Assembly: GCA_028873695.1 (NCBI GenBank)
Contig: JAPPNU010000071.1
Coordinates: 179,272-243,271 of the forward strand
From: Gemmatimonadota bacterium
Lineage (GTDB): Bacteria > Latescibacterota > UBA2968 > GCA-2709665
Length of the DNA: 64,000 nucleotides
Reading direction: 5' to 3'
Under the pieces are notes generated by a model, which did not search any database, was not told where the DNA came from, and worked only from the letters and a program-made list of their open reading frames with translations. Of this stretch, positions 1-9,267 are shown piece by piece. Position 1 is the first letter of the stretch, and each line of letters begins with the position of its first letter. Both the position numbers and the translations under genes were made by a program.

Positions 1-524
1 TCGCCAACGACGTCCGGTGGCTGGCGTCCGGGCCGCGATGCGGCGTCGGCGAGTTAACGCTTCCCGCCAACGAGCCGGGCAGTTCGATTATGCCCGGGAA
101 AGTGAACCCCACGCAGTGCGAAGCGATGACGATGGTGGCCGGCCAGGTCATCGGGAACGATATGGCGATTGCCGTTGGCGGGTCCTCGGGCAATTTCGAA
201 CTGAACGTGTTCAAACCGCTCATCATCTACAATCTGCTGCAGTCGGTGCGACTGCTGGCCGATGCCTGCGCGGCGTTCAACGATCACTGCGCGGTGGGCA
301 TTGAACCGAACCGGGAGAATATCCGGAACCACCTGGAGCGGTCGCTCATGCTGGTCACGGCCCTGAATCCCAGCATTGGATACGATAACGCGGCAAGGGT
401 GGCCAAGAAAGCGTTCGACGAGAACCTGACGCTTCGGGAATCCGCGGTGGCGCTTGGAATGATGGACGGGGAGGCGTTCGATGCCGCGGTCCGGCCGGAG
501 AAGATGACGGGACCGGGCGCGTGA
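1..524 (+). CDS. fumC: Fumarate hydratase class II, 3' part (partial at window edge)
   Basis: Interconverts fumarate and malate in the TCA cycle. The frame is open from base 3, upstream of the first ATG at 90, so the gene enters from outside the window; about 173 C-terminal residues are present out of roughly 460 usual for the family. The superfamily signature GSSIMPGKVNPTQ is read at about 87-125, preceded by ANDVRWLASGPRCGVGELTLP-type sequence typical of FumC. The tail ends normally at TGA 522-524 and is followed by a strong terminator. A fumarate reductase operon lies nearby on the opposite strand, so fumarate metabolism is clustered here. Identification is secure; aspartase is a less likely alternative. 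Confidence 0.95.
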   Translation, partial: ANDVRWLASGPRCGVGELTLPANEPGSSIMPGKVNPTQCEAMTMVAGQVIGNDMAIAVGGSSGNFELNVFKPLIIYNLLQSVRLLADACAAFNDHCAVGIEPNRENIRNHLERSLMLVTALNPSIGYDNAARVAKKAFDENLTLRESAVALGMMDGEAFDAAVRPEKMTGPGA

Positions 525-586
525 CGGGGACCGGGAGCGGTACCGGCCTGCTGACTCGTCGCTTTCGGATGGCAGCACACAGTTAC

Positions 587-620
587 AAAGAGCCCGGCAG
601 AAATCCTGCCGGGCTCTTTT
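587..620 (+). terminator. Rho-independent terminator after fumC
   Basis: A perfect 14-bp stem (587-600 with 606-619) closes a 5-nt loop and ends in a T run. It lies 62 bases past the fumC stop codon. Confidence 0.9.
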
Positions 621-725
621 CGTCAATCAGAATGGAGATTGAATGCCCGGGCGCCCGGGAGCGACCGTGACGGCTTCCGAACGGCTCAGGCCGCCGTCTG
701 AGGTTCCATCGTGGGACGGCGGCTG

Positions 726-1154
726 TCAGAGACGCAGCGAATGAGATTCACCTGAATGTTCGTCTCCGCAGGCAGGACAGGTCCTGCACAGATGCCGGTT
801 CAGCAGGTGCGCCGTTGCAAGCAGGAGTCCGCCCGTTGCATGGAGGACGACTTCAAAGACTCCCTCCGTCGCAACGTGGGCGACGACGATAAACGCGACA
901 GCCACGATGAGGATGAGAAACGCTCTCCAGCGTCTGTGGTGCCTGACGCCCCAGACGACGCTGCCCATCGCGAGCGCAACGGCCCCGATAATGACAGATT
1001 CCGCACGTTCACTTGCAAGGATCCCGAGCCCCAGCAACGGCAGAACCGTTACCAGAAGCGGCATTGCCACACAATGGATCGCACAAGCGAAAGACAGAAC
1101 CGCCCCCACGTTATCCACCCGTTCGTGACTGATGTTGATCTTCAGGTTTTGCAT
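726..1154 (-). CDS. MerC-domain small membrane protein
   Basis: A 142-residue protein with about four hydrophobic segments. Near residue 26 it has the MerC-type motif CAIHCVAMPLL, whose cysteine pair in the first membrane segment is used for Hg(II) uptake in MerC. The tail contains a Cys pair, CRTCPACGDEH, that could bind metal. ATG at 1154 is preceded by AAAGGAAAG, a good ribosome-binding site. No merR, merA or merT is adjacent, so a role in mercury transport is not supported by context; many MerC-domain proteins of this size are uncharacterised. The fold assignment is good, the substrate unknown. Confidence 0.75.
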   Translation of the reverse strand: MQNLKINISHERVDNVGAVLSFACAIHCVAMPLLVTVLPLLGLGILASERAESVIIGAVALAMGSVVWGVRHHRRWRAFLILIVAVAFIVVAHVATEGVFEVVLHATGGLLLATAHLLNRHLCRTCPACGDEHSGESHSLRL

Positions 1155-1246
1155 GTCTTTCCTTTCGGACCGGGACCGGGCGTACCGCGTCCGGATCGAA
1201 GCATTGGCGTCCGGTAACGGGTACTCTCGCTATTCCCGTATACGTA

Positions 1247-2557
1247 CTATTGATCCAGATATGCCGCGATTTTACCGCACCAGTGCGACGGCCATTCGGT
1301 CATGTTGCCGTAGACGGCGGGTGAACCGGGGCCGCGTGGATGTCTCGAGGACATAACCCCGCCATCGTCGCCGTCCAGGCCGAATAGGAAGCCGATCAGG
1401 TGTGCGCGTTCGTCTTCCTTGATCCGGGTGGCTTTAAAGTAGAGGCCGAGGACGTTCGGTGGCACGTGCACACCCGCAACCGCACGGGACTTCTCCTCGG
1501 GCGATGCTTTGTACCTGACTTCCTGAAAGACGCCGATGTGAAGATCACGATGGCGTTCCGTCCTTGCGATATATTCCCGCAGGCTGTCCTTACCCAGAAC
1601 CCAGGATTTCCACCCCGTTGTACGGGTCGTGAACCGGGCCTTTTCAGGCGGAATCGCTACAGCGTCGACGCCGAGGTCTTCCGTATTGCCGACCAGTGGG
1701 TTTCCGCCGCACTTTTTCTGAATATTGTCCACCCACCAGAGAATGGACGCCGTCCACAGGTTGCGGTTGACGTCGCTGAATCGCTGGCCTTCCGCCCGGT
1801 AGAAGCGAAATCGGATGGCGCTCGGGTCCGTTTCTTCCTCGGCAACAGGTTCTTGCATCGTACCGGGGTAAGCCGGGGCGGGCCGGGTTACCTGCCAGGG
1901 CCGGGTGGGCAGCGTATCGTCGAGGCCCAGGGCATATACCGCCGGAACGGCGCGGGCGGTCATCTGCCCATCGCTCCCTTGTATGGATACAACGCCGATA
2001 ACGCGACCGGATTCGTCCAGAAGCGGTCCTCCGTTGCCGCCGGCAGAAACGGCGGCGCCCAGGGGATAGGATCGCACGCCGTCGACGACTGCGGCGGGGT
2101 CCATGTTGCCGTCGACGAGATTGAATGCCTCCCCCTGCTCCGTCTCGACGATGTAAGTCTTCTCAATCTCGACCGGGTCCCCCTCGGCCAGTTCAAGCAG
2201 CGGCCTGCCGAAGACTTTGATCCGGATCAGCGCCACGTTTCGCTTTTCGTCTTCGTCGATCAGACCCGAGACCCCGAATTCCTCGCCGGATTCGAACCGG
2301 GCGACAACCCCGACCGCGTCGTCGACGAGATCCCGGGTTGTAACCGCAATTCTGCTGCCCATGGCGAGAAAGCCCAATCCGCGGATCCGGGAACCGTCCC
2401 TTTTTTTGACGTCCAGAACGACAACCGAAGCGCGCACTTTACCGTAGACTGCGTCCGGCGGACTTCCCGATGCGTGGGCGGCGGTACAGGAGAGTTTCCA
2501 CGGGAACACCGCCATCCATATTGCGGCCGATGACAGGATGACTGACGCCGGTTTCAT
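1247..2557 (-). CDS. Secreted trypsin/HtrA-fold protein lacking the catalytic triad
   Basis: A 436-residue protein starting with a hydrophobic signal-like segment (residues 1-30). Residues about 40-195 follow the layout of an HtrA/trypsin-like protease domain: GLGFLAMGSRIAVTTRDLV where HtrA has VTNNHVV, KRNVALIRI where HtrA has TDLALLKI, and AGGNGGPLLDESGRVIGVVS where HtrA has GNSGGPL. On this alignment the triad His, Asp and Ser are replaced by Asp76, Asn107 and Asn175, so peptidase activity is unlikely. The remaining 240 residues match no family I recognise and no PDZ domain is evident. It is possibly a binding or scaffold protein of the envelope. A GAGG ribosome site precedes the ATG at 2557. 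Confidence 0.6.
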   Translation of the reverse strand: MKPASVILSSAAIWMAVFPWKLSCTAAHASGSPPDAVYGKVRASVVVLDVKKRDGSRIRGLGFLAMGSRIAVTTRDLVDDAVGVVARFESGEEFGVSGLIDEDEKRNVALIRIKVFGRPLLELAEGDPVEIEKTYIVETEQGEAFNLVDGNMDPAAVVDGVRSYPLGAAVSAGGNGGPLLDESGRVIGVVSIQGSDGQMTARAVPAVYALGLDDTLPTRPWQVTRPAPAYPGTMQEPVAEEETDPSAIRFRFYRAEGQRFSDVNRNLWTASILWWVDNIQKKCGGNPLVGNTEDLGVDAVAIPPEKARFTTRTTGWKSWVLGKDSLREYIARTERHRDLHIGVFQEVRYKASPEEKSRAVAGVHVPPNVLGLYFKATRIKEDERAHLIGFLFGLDGDDGGVMSSRHPRGPGSPAVYGNMTEWPSHWCGKIAAYLDQ

Positions 2558-2625
2558 AGGCGGCCTCGAAATTCGTTACGTCCGGTGTTCACGGTCTGTA
2601 GTCCGGATTGTCCCCGTTCGGACTG

Positions 2626-2982
2626 TCAAATCACCAACAGAACGTACAGTGTAACGGCCGTACCGAGAAGGGCGCCGCCATAACAGAGGACGTCCAGCGA
2701 GAGCAGCAGTTTCCGGATGCCCATTTCGTGCAGCGAGAAACGAATGCGGTGGGCGGCGTGAAAAAGCGGAGGGACAATAAGGACAAACAGGTAGATCTTG
2801 ACAAGCGGATTCGCGAGCAGGGATTTCATCCGGCTGAATTCGAGCAGATTCTTGTCGATCAGGCCGAGCGGCACGGCCAGCCCGATGAAAAAGACGTGGA
2901 CGGGTATCAGCAGCGCGGCAACCACGCCGCCCATCGAGAACATACCCCACCAGAAGGGTTCGGTTCTGTCTTCCTTGTACAC
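2626..2982 (-). CDS. frdD: Fumarate reductase membrane anchor subunit D
   Basis: A 118-residue protein with three hydrophobic segments, last gene of the frdABCD order. Start-proximal residues EPFWWGMFSMGGV and the mid-protein LFHAAHRIRFSLHEMG match FrdD. With FrdC it anchors the flavoprotein/iron-sulfur dimer in the inner membrane and holds the quinone site. It follows frdC by 17 bases, so co-transcription and translation coupling are likely. Confidence 0.88.
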   Translation of the reverse strand: MYKEDRTEPFWWGMFSMGGVVAALLIPVHVFFIGLAVPLGLIDKNLLEFSRMKSLLANPLVKIYLFVLIVPPLFHAAHRIRFSLHEMGIRKLLLSLDVLCYGGALLGTAVTLYVLLVI

Positions 2983-2999
2983 GGATTCCCCCTACTTTA

Positions 3000-3410
3000 T
3001 CAGCGGACTGCCAGGGTCAGAAACAGGCAGGCGACGACGGCCGATGCGACGATCCACGAAATGTAGGCGCCCAGACCCACGAGAAAGGGCGGCACCGTCA
3101 GGCGTCCGATTCGAATGATCTGGATCCTGGAGACCAGACCCAGCCATGTGATGCTGTGGTACAGCGCGAACAGGAGGACGATGGCATAACCCACGACAAA
3201 CGGTACGGTCCGTAGCGATTCCTGGAACATATCGTGGACCTCCGCGCCTCTGGAGACGAGAAACAGCTGGTACAGGTGTACCAGAACAAACAGGGCGATA
3301 AACACGCTGGTCGATTCCCTGATCATGAACAGGAAGTAGCGGCGGTTATGCAGCCACCACGTGATCGGTACGGGGCGCACATAGGCCTTGTGTTCGTTTT
3401 CGCGCGTCAT
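3000..3410 (-). CDS. frdC: Fumarate reductase membrane anchor subunit C
   Basis: A 136-residue protein with three membrane segments. Residues YVRPVPITWWLHNRRYFLFMIRE near the N-terminus and the central LYQLFLVSRG are typical of FrdC. The open frame extends upstream into frdB, but the ATG at 3410 is preferred: it lies one base after the frdB TAA and is preceded by a GGGGGAAGAAG ribosome site inside the frdB end. It forms the quinone-reactive membrane domain with FrdD. Confidence 0.88.
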   Translation of the reverse strand: MTRENEHKAYVRPVPITWWLHNRRYFLFMIRESTSVFIALFVLVHLYQLFLVSRGAEVHDMFQESLRTVPFVVGYAIVLLFALYHSITWLGLVSRIQIIRIGRLTVPPFLVGLGAYISWIVASAVVACLFLTLAVR

Positions 3411-3411
3411 G

Positions 3412-4161
3412 TTACTTCTTCCCCCAGGGCAGGAGTACGGATTTGAACCAGCCGCCGGTGGTGGCCACCTTGTTTCGCTGGATGGCGACTGCGGGATCCA
3501 CGTCTTTGGGACAGACCACGGAGCACTCTCCAATGTAGGTACACTCCCAGATGCCCTCGGTGCTTGCAATCACATGTTGTCGCCGTTCCTGCCCCTCGTC
3601 GCGGGAGTCCAGGTTGTACCGGTGCCCCAAGGCAATGGCGGCGGGGCCGATAAACTCGGTCTCCAGTCCGTATACGGGACAGGCGGCGTAACACAGCATG
3701 CAATTGATGCACATGCTGAACTGCTTGTATTCCTTCAGTTCTTCGGGCGTCTGCAGGTATTCCCCTTCCGAAACGGGTTTCTCTTCCTCCCGCATGATCC
3801 AGGGCTGCACCGCTTTGAGTTTGTCCATAAAGTCGGTCATGTCGATGATCAGGTCCCGGACGATGGGGAAGTTCTGCAAGGGTTCCACGTGGACTTCCCC
3901 GGGGTAATAGTCGCGCAGGAACGCGGCGCAGGAGAGCTTGGGCTCGCCATTGACCGTCATGCCGCAACTCCCGCAGACGCCCATCCGGCATGACCAGCGG
4001 AAGGAGAGGGATCCGTCGATGTGATCCTTGATATGGTTCAGGCCGTCCAGCACCACCCAGTCGTCCTGAAATTCGATATCGTAAGACTGTTCGACGGGTT
4101 CGTCTTCCTGTTCCGGGCGATAGCGGGTAACGGTGATTGTGATGTTCTTGCCATTACTCAT
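3412..4161 (-). CDS. frdB: Fumarate reductase / succinate dehydrogenase iron-sulfur subunit
   Basis: A 249-residue electron-transfer subunit. The N-terminal ferredoxin domain carries CRMGVCGSCG plus a later Cys for a [2Fe-2S] cluster. The C-terminal domain carries CINCMLCYAACP and CTYIGECSVVCPKDVDP for [4Fe-4S] and [3Fe-4S] clusters. It passes electrons between the quinone pool and the FrdA flavin. The gene starts 27 bases after frdA and touches frdC, so the four genes form one operon. Direction in vivo (fumarate reduction or succinate oxidation) cannot be decided from sequence; the four-subunit layout favours the quinol:fumarate reductase type. Confidence 0.95.
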   Translation of the reverse strand: MSNGKNITITVTRYRPEQEDEPVEQSYDIEFQDDWVVLDGLNHIKDHIDGSLSFRWSCRMGVCGSCGMTVNGEPKLSCAAFLRDYYPGEVHVEPLQNFPIVRDLIIDMTDFMDKLKAVQPWIMREEEKPVSEGEYLQTPEELKEYKQFSMCINCMLCYAACPVYGLETEFIGPAAIALGHRYNLDSRDEGQERRQHVIASTEGIWECTYIGECSVVCPKDVDPAVAIQRNKVATTGGWFKSVLLPWGKK

Positions 4162-4188
4162 GAAATTCCCCCTGCGCGGGATTCGACA

Positions 4189-5898
4189 TCAATATTTGCG
4201 CTCTTCGGGCTGCCAGCGCGTGATGGTCACGGGAAGGTATTCAGTACGTGGGCCGGCTTCCGTCCTGTACGTCAATGAGTGTTTCAGGTATTCCTCATCG
4301 TCGCGGTCCTCGAAATCCGAGCGGGAATGAGAGCCCCTGGATTCCTTGCGATCCAGGGCGGCGTGCGCAAGCGCTTCAGCCGCATCCAGCATGAATCCCA
4401 GTTCCAGCGCCGCCGTGAGTTCGGTGTTGAATACGCTGGAGGTGTCGTCCAGGCCGACGTTCCGGAAGCGCTCCTGAAGGTTTTTCAGTGTTTCGCAGGT
4501 TTCCTTCATCGTCTCTTCATCGCGGAAGATGCCGGCGCCGCGTTCCATGGCCGCCTGCATCTCGGTACGAATGTCCGCGACGCGCTCCCTGCCGTTGCGC
4601 GGCTGCAGGTACGTCTGTTCGATGCGCCGACGCTCGTCGCGGGTGAGATTTTCGAGGGTGTCCGGGCCGGGGGCTTCCCGGCTGTTGGCGTACTCCGCGG
4701 CGACCGCCCCCGCGCGCGCGCCGAAGACGAGGCACTCCGTGAGGGAATTCGAGCCCAGCCGGTTTGCGCCGTTGAGACTCACGCACGCGGCCTCGCCGGC
4801 GGCGTAGAGCCCCGGAACGGGCGTGGCGCCGTTGATGTCCGTATGCACGCCGCCCATCATATAGTGGACGACGGGGCGGACGGGGATGGGCTCCTGAACC
4901 GGATCGATCCCAACGTAGTTTCGGGCCAGTTCCCGGACAAACGGGAGCTTCTCGTCGATGACTTTCTCGCCAAGGTGCCTCAGGTCCAGGTGGACGTAGT
5001 TGCCATAGGGGCCGTCGAAGACGCGGCCCTCCCGCATCTCATACATGAAGGCGCGGGACAGGATATCACGCGGCCCCAGTTCCATCTTGCCGGGTATGTA
5101 TTCGCTCAGGTAGCGCTCGCCCTTGTTGTTGACCAGATAGCCGCCTTCGCCTCTTGAGGCTTCCGTCATCAGGATGCCGGTACCCGGAAGGCCGGTGGGA
5201 TGATACTGAACGAACTCCATGTCCTTCAATGGACACCCGATGCGGTAGGCCAGGGCCATGCCGTCGCCGTTCTTTATGGCGGCATTCGTGGTAAACGGAA
5301 AGATCTTGCCGCCGCCGCCGGTACAGATGATGACGGTCTTCGCGCCGATCGCGTGGATGCCGCCCGAGCGCATGTTCAGCGCGGTGACACCGCAGACCCT
5401 GCCGTCGTCAACAAGAAGGGAGGTGACGAACCACTCGTCGTACCGGGTGACCGCGTTGTATTTGAGGGAGGTCTGAAACAGGGCATGCAGCATGTGGAAT
5501 CCGGTCTTGTCCGCCGCGTATAGCGTTCGCTTCACGCTCATGCCGCCGAAAGCCCGTACGCTCACGCGACCGTCCTCATCCCGGCTCCAGGGGCAGCCCC
5601 AGTGTTCCAGTTGAATGGATTCGTCCTGCGCTTCCTTTACAAAGGCTTCGACGACGTCCTGGTCGGCCAGGTAGTCGCTGCCCCGTATGGTGTCGAACGA
5701 GTGCAGATCCAGATTGTCGTATTCACGCATGACGGCCGCCGCGCCGCCCTCGGCAGAGACGGTGTGGCTGCGCATGGGGTAGACCTTGGAGACGACAGCG
5801 ACGTTCAGACCGGAATCGGCCTCGGCCGCGGCGATGGCGGCGCGCAGACCCGCGGCGCCGCCCCCTACAAGAAGCACGTCGTGAATCGGTATGTCCAT
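4189..5898 (-). CDS. frdA: Fumarate reductase / succinate dehydrogenase flavoprotein subunit
   Basis: A 569-residue catalytic subunit, normal length for FrdA/SdhA. GGGAAGLRAAIAAAEA (residues 12-27) is the Rossmann dinucleotide fold. MRSHTVSAEGG contains the His (about residue 45) that binds FAD covalently. HPTGLPGTGILMTEASRGEGG is the active-site loop with the catalytic Arg region. GEAACVSLNGANRLGSNSL is the conserved C-terminal FAD segment. First gene of the frdABCD operon, with a 200-bp upstream gap that presumably holds the promoter. Confidence 0.95.
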   Translation of the reverse strand: MDIPIHDVLLVGGGAAGLRAAIAAAEADSGLNVAVVSKVYPMRSHTVSAEGGAAAVMREYDNLDLHSFDTIRGSDYLADQDVVEAFVKEAQDESIQLEHWGCPWSRDEDGRVSVRAFGGMSVKRTLYAADKTGFHMLHALFQTSLKYNAVTRYDEWFVTSLLVDDGRVCGVTALNMRSGGIHAIGAKTVIICTGGGGKIFPFTTNAAIKNGDGMALAYRIGCPLKDMEFVQYHPTGLPGTGILMTEASRGEGGYLVNNKGERYLSEYIPGKMELGPRDILSRAFMYEMREGRVFDGPYGNYVHLDLRHLGEKVIDEKLPFVRELARNYVGIDPVQEPIPVRPVVHYMMGGVHTDINGATPVPGLYAAGEAACVSLNGANRLGSNSLTECLVFGARAGAVAAEYANSREAPGPDTLENLTRDERRRIEQTYLQPRNGRERVADIRTEMQAAMERGAGIFRDEETMKETCETLKNLQERFRNVGLDDTSSVFNTELTAALELGFMLDAAEALAHAALDRKESRGSHSRSDFEDRDDEEYLKHSLTYRTEAGPRTEYLPVTITRWQPEERKY

Positions 5899-6105
5899 TT
5901 ATGTCCCCTGAAGGCGCGGGTGAATCGCGTTCGGTTCGTTCGCAAAGAGCGTTTATTATAACGATTTAAGCGAAATCCGTCAACATTTTACTCGGCGAAG
6001 CGGGGGTCGCGTCCGCGATAGAGGTCTGTGGATGCGGTCAGGCGGATTCCGGTCCCTTCGCGGTGGCTTTCGGGAGCCCCCGGATTCGCCACCCAACGGG
6101 ACCTG

Positions 6106-7212
6106 TCACTGCAGGCGGCCGCGGGCAGGAAGCGGCCAGACGGCTTCAACCACGCCGTCACGGATTCCATAGAGTTCGTCGTGAAGGACAACGGTGGTGT
6201 CGGAGTAGCCCGCCACGAATTCAATGGTGTCACCGACTCGCGGCGTCTCGGCAGGCGCATCCAGTTCGATCTTCCCGTGCTCGGCCGACAGGGCAACCAG
6301 ATTGACGTTGGGAATGCCCATGGGCTCCGGCACGGACGCGTCGCTGCTCATGGTTTTCTTCCCCGCGTCGCAGATGATGCGTGCGGGCGTGGGCCGGCTG
6401 GTGACCGTGGAAAGGACCGTAAGCGCATATTCGTGTTTCACGCCGAAAACGTTGCGGTAACGGATATCGCCGAAGATGCCGCCGCCGGCTTCGATTTCGG
6501 TGATGCCGGGATGGAAGGCGCTGATCCAGTAGGTGCCGGTACCGCCGCAACTGACGATGCCGACCTGGAAACCGTTGCGCCGGCACAGGTCCGCGCTGTC
6601 CGTGAGTAAGGACAGGGATTCCGCGATAAGCCGTCGCTTTTCGTCGATGTCTTCAATGGCCAGGGTGTGCGCTTCCCACGTCATCAGGCCTGAGAATTGC
6701 AGGCCCGGGCATTCTGCCACTGTCTGCGCAAGCGAAAGAACGGGCTCGCCCGGCGCAACGCCGGCGCGGTTCATGCCCACGTTGACCTCGATCAGCACCC
6801 GGACGCGGACCCCTTTTTCTGCGGCGGCGAGACTGAGTTGGCGAACGTTGTTCTCGTTGTCCACGCAGACCATGACGTCGGCATGCCTGCGGAGGTTGAC
6901 CAGGCGGGCGATCTTCCGGGAGCCCACGACCTGGTTGGCAATGAGGATATCCCTGACGCCGCCCGCGGCCATCACTTCGGCCTCGCCGAGTTTCGCGCAG
7001 GTGATCCCGATCGCGCCGGCGTCCAGCAGCCGGTGCGCGAGCGCGGGCGTCTTCATGCCCTTCGTGTGGGGCCGCCACTGGACGCCCGCCTGCCGGATAA
7101 TGGTATCCGCCATCTTCCGCGTATTGCGTTCCAGCGTGGGCAGGTCCACCAGGAGCGCCGGAGTGTCCAGGTCTTCCTTGCGGCAACCGATGAGATGTGT
7201 CTGTACGATCAT
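6106..7212 (-). CDS. D-threonine aldolase / D-serine dehydratase-like PLP enzyme
   Basis: A 368-residue PLP enzyme with the alanine-racemase N-terminal barrel. DTPALLVDLPTLERN starts the fold and PHTKGMKTP (about residues 48-56) holds the PLP lysine, as in D-threonine aldolase and eukaryotic-type D-serine dehydratase (DSD1). SCGGTGT resembles the phosphate-binding loop. The C-terminal HDELYGI is the usual metal-binding region of this family. Substrate cannot be assigned. It is last in a minus-strand run behind a polysaccharide deacetylase and an epimerase, spaced 70 bases from the former, suggesting catabolism of an amino- or hydroxy-acid or a sugar derivative. Confidence 0.82.
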   Translation of the reverse strand: MIVQTHLIGCRKEDLDTPALLVDLPTLERNTRKMADTIIRQAGVQWRPHTKGMKTPALAHRLLDAGAIGITCAKLGEAEVMAAGGVRDILIANQVVGSRKIARLVNLRRHADVMVCVDNENNVRQLSLAAAEKGVRVRVLIEVNVGMNRAGVAPGEPVLSLAQTVAECPGLQFSGLMTWEAHTLAIEDIDEKRRLIAESLSLLTDSADLCRRNGFQVGIVSCGGTGTYWISAFHPGITEIEAGGGIFGDIRYRNVFGVKHEYALTVLSTVTSRPTPARIICDAGKKTMSSDASVPEPMGIPNVNLVALSAEHGKIELDAPAETPRVGDTIEFVAGYSDTTVVLHDELYGIRDGVVEAVWPLPARGRLQ

Positions 7213-7282
7213 GCGGGATCCCCGGGTTTCGGGTTTTTCGGCAACAGGACGCGCGCGCCGGATGGTTCCGTTAACGGTCCCG

Positions 7283-8032
7283 TCAGCGCCGCTGCCGGAT
7301 GATATGGTTGGCGACGTCGATCATCGTGGCCGTCCAGATCCGGTCCCGGTTATCAAACAGAAACCGGGCGACTTCTCTCAGTGCCGCTGAAGAGATGGAG
7401 AGATGCTGGCCTCCGATGCCGTGCATGCAGACGACCGCCCAGAGGCCGTCGTTGACGGCGTTTTCGATATATGCGACGATCTCATCCCCCGAATGGCCGT
7501 CCACGGCCAGGGACCATGTGCAGGCCAGGTCGATCCGTTCCGGATGGTTGGCGCGCTCGCCCCAGCCCCTTGCGGCCTTGAAGCGGCGGGCGACGAGCGG
7601 GACGTAGGACTGCCGGTTCTCGCCGGCTCCGACGTACGTCTGGTAACAGGGATAACAGAACGTCCGTTCGCCGCCCTGTTCGGGAAACAGGCGGTCCAGG
7701 TCTTCAGTCGCTTCGTCGATGGTCCGCGCGACGTCGTCCAGTCCCAGTTTTTCCAGACAGTATCCGTCGTCGCGGAATCCGAAATTGCAGGAGCAGGGAT
7801 GCATGGAGGTGTGATTGCCGAGTTCGTGCCCGTTCCTGCCGGCCTTTTGCCAGCGGGGAACCTGCGATTTCCAGGCTTCCGACCGGCCCGGGTTGACGTA
7901 GAACGTCCCCTTGAGGTCACAGTCGTCCAGGCACGGAATCGCGTTGTCCAACTGCGTATCGAGGCCGTCGTCGAAGGTGAGACTCACGGCGCCGTGGAAG
8001 TCTTCAGGCCAGAAGGATCGGTGAGGGGGCAT
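7283..8032 (-). CDS. Polysaccharide deacetylase (NodB-fold) family protein
   Basis: A 249-residue protein with no signal peptide. LTFDDG near residue 18 gives the catalytic Asp and metal Asp. HELGNHTSMHP gives the two metal-binding His of the NodB fold. Such metal-dependent carbohydrate esterases remove N- or O-acetyl groups, although cytosolic members also act on small molecules. ATG at 8032 has an AGAGGAAATC ribosome site and lies 11 bases from the upstream epimerase stop, so the two are co-transcribed. Confidence 0.85.
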   Translation of the reverse strand: MPPHRSFWPEDFHGAVSLTFDDGLDTQLDNAIPCLDDCDLKGTFYVNPGRSEAWKSQVPRWQKAGRNGHELGNHTSMHPCSCNFGFRDDGYCLEKLGLDDVARTIDEATEDLDRLFPEQGGERTFCYPCYQTYVGAGENRQSYVPLVARRFKAARGWGERANHPERIDLACTWSLAVDGHSGDEIVAYIENAVNDGLWAVVCMHGIGGQHLSISSAALREVARFLFDNRDRIWTATMIDVANHIIRQRR

Positions 8033-8043
8033 GATTTCCTCTT

Positions 8044-9021
8044 CTAGTCCGTCGGGAGGACGCCGATGTCCCCGCCGCGGCGGAAGGCCAGAGCGTCGTC
8101 GATCATCCGCCGGATATCGTACTCGGGTTTGAAGCCCAGCAGTTTCCGGGCCCTCGACAGGTCGAATTCGTAGAACGTGGGATTGCCCGTCAGGCGTGTT
8201 TCGACGTACGGGATACCCAGACGCTCCGAAAGATGGGGGACGGCTTCATCCCAGGAAAACGGCGCGGGGCCGGCGAGCTGGATGGTCCGGCCGGAAACGT
8301 CCTTCGCGTCCATCGCCAGCCGGCAGCCCTGGACAATATCCCGAACGTCGGCGACGTGTTTCTTGTAGGGTCTGCCCTTCTCGTCCCTGAGTACCACCAG
8401 ACGTTCTCTGCTCTGCCGCGTCTCCGTGAATTCGGAACGGCCTTTCAATCCGCTCAGGCGGAATTGCGGAAAGTCCAGAATCTCGCCCGCGCCGAAGACC
8501 ATGCAGAAGCGAAGGACGACTGTGGAAAGCTCGTAACTGTGCCAGTACCCGGTGCAGAGCTCTTCGCCCAGCGATTTGGACAGCGCGTACCATCCGCGGC
8601 AACGCCGGGGCGTTCGATCTTCACGGATCGGTTCGGTCAGCCCGCCGGCGACGTACTTTTCGTAAATGGCGTCGGTGCCCGCATAGACGAGCCTTGGGGG
8701 TCTGTCCTGCGCCCTGGCCGCCTCCAGCATGTTGAACGTGCCCCGAACGTTGATGTCGAAATAGTCGGTTTCGGAAAAGGGTCCGCCGCCCTGGAAGGCC
8801 GCGCCCAGGTGGTAAACCGCCTCTGCCCCGTTTACGGCAGCCAGAACGTCTCGAGGATTCGTAAGGCTGCCGTGGACAAGCTCGACGTCCAGGCCGTTCA
8901 GTTTGTCGATGCGGGGGTCTCGAGGCCAGACGAGGCCGCGAACGGCATGCCCCCGATCAACGAGCGTGGCGGCCAGATTGGCGCCGATTCTTCCTGTAAT
9001 GCCGGTGATGAGAACGGACAT
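8044..9021 (-). CDS. NAD-dependent epimerase/dehydratase (extended SDR)
   Basis: A 325-residue extended short-chain dehydrogenase. ITGITGRIGANLA is the glycine-rich NAD-binding loop and YALSKSLGEE carries the YxxxK catalytic pair at about 147-151. The C-terminal half matches the substrate-binding lobe of nucleotide-sugar epimerases, but the sugar cannot be inferred. First gene of the run 9021-6106; the long gap upstream (9022-10352) should hold its promoter. Confidence 0.85.
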   Translation of the reverse strand: MSVLITGITGRIGANLAATLVDRGHAVRGLVWPRDPRIDKLNGLDVELVHGSLTNPRDVLAAVNGAEAVYHLGAAFQGGGPFSETDYFDINVRGTFNMLEAARAQDRPPRLVYAGTDAIYEKYVAGGLTEPIREDRTPRRCRGWYALSKSLGEELCTGYWHSYELSTVVLRFCMVFGAGEILDFPQFRLSGLKGRSEFTETRQSRERLVVLRDEKGRPYKKHVADVRDIVQGCRLAMDAKDVSGRTIQLAGPAPFSWDEAVPHLSERLGIPYVETRLTGNPTFYEFDLSRARKLLGFKPEYDIRRMIDDALAFRRGGDIGVLPTD

Positions 9022-9214
9022 GGTAATTGGATTTGGAGTTCGACTGCACCCGAGATAGTGGTGTTCTGTGCCGAGAGTAGACGACCACGATTCGGTTCAC
9101 ACGGAGAAACGAAGACACAAAGGGAAAGGCGGCAATCAGTGTTCGGTTGTCGGCCATCAGCAGTCGGTTCTCGGCAAAAGAAAAGAACGTAAGGCAAGAT
9201 CAAAAGCAAACCCT

Positions 9215-9267
9215 CCCGGCCGCCCAGACCTCTCTCCCCGGCCCTCTCTCCTAAAGGAAAGAGGGAG
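9215..9267. repeat. 53-bp hairpin repeat, copy 1
   Basis: Identical over 53 bases to 62107-62159, about 53 kb away. The 3' half folds into a hairpin: CCCTCTCTCC, loop TAAA, GGAAAGAGGG. Confidence 0.85.

Noticed and set aside
3411..3569. Upstream extension of frdC
   Set aside because: It overlaps frdB coding sequence out of frame and its Pro/Ser-rich translation is shadow sequence; the start at 3410 has a ribosome site.
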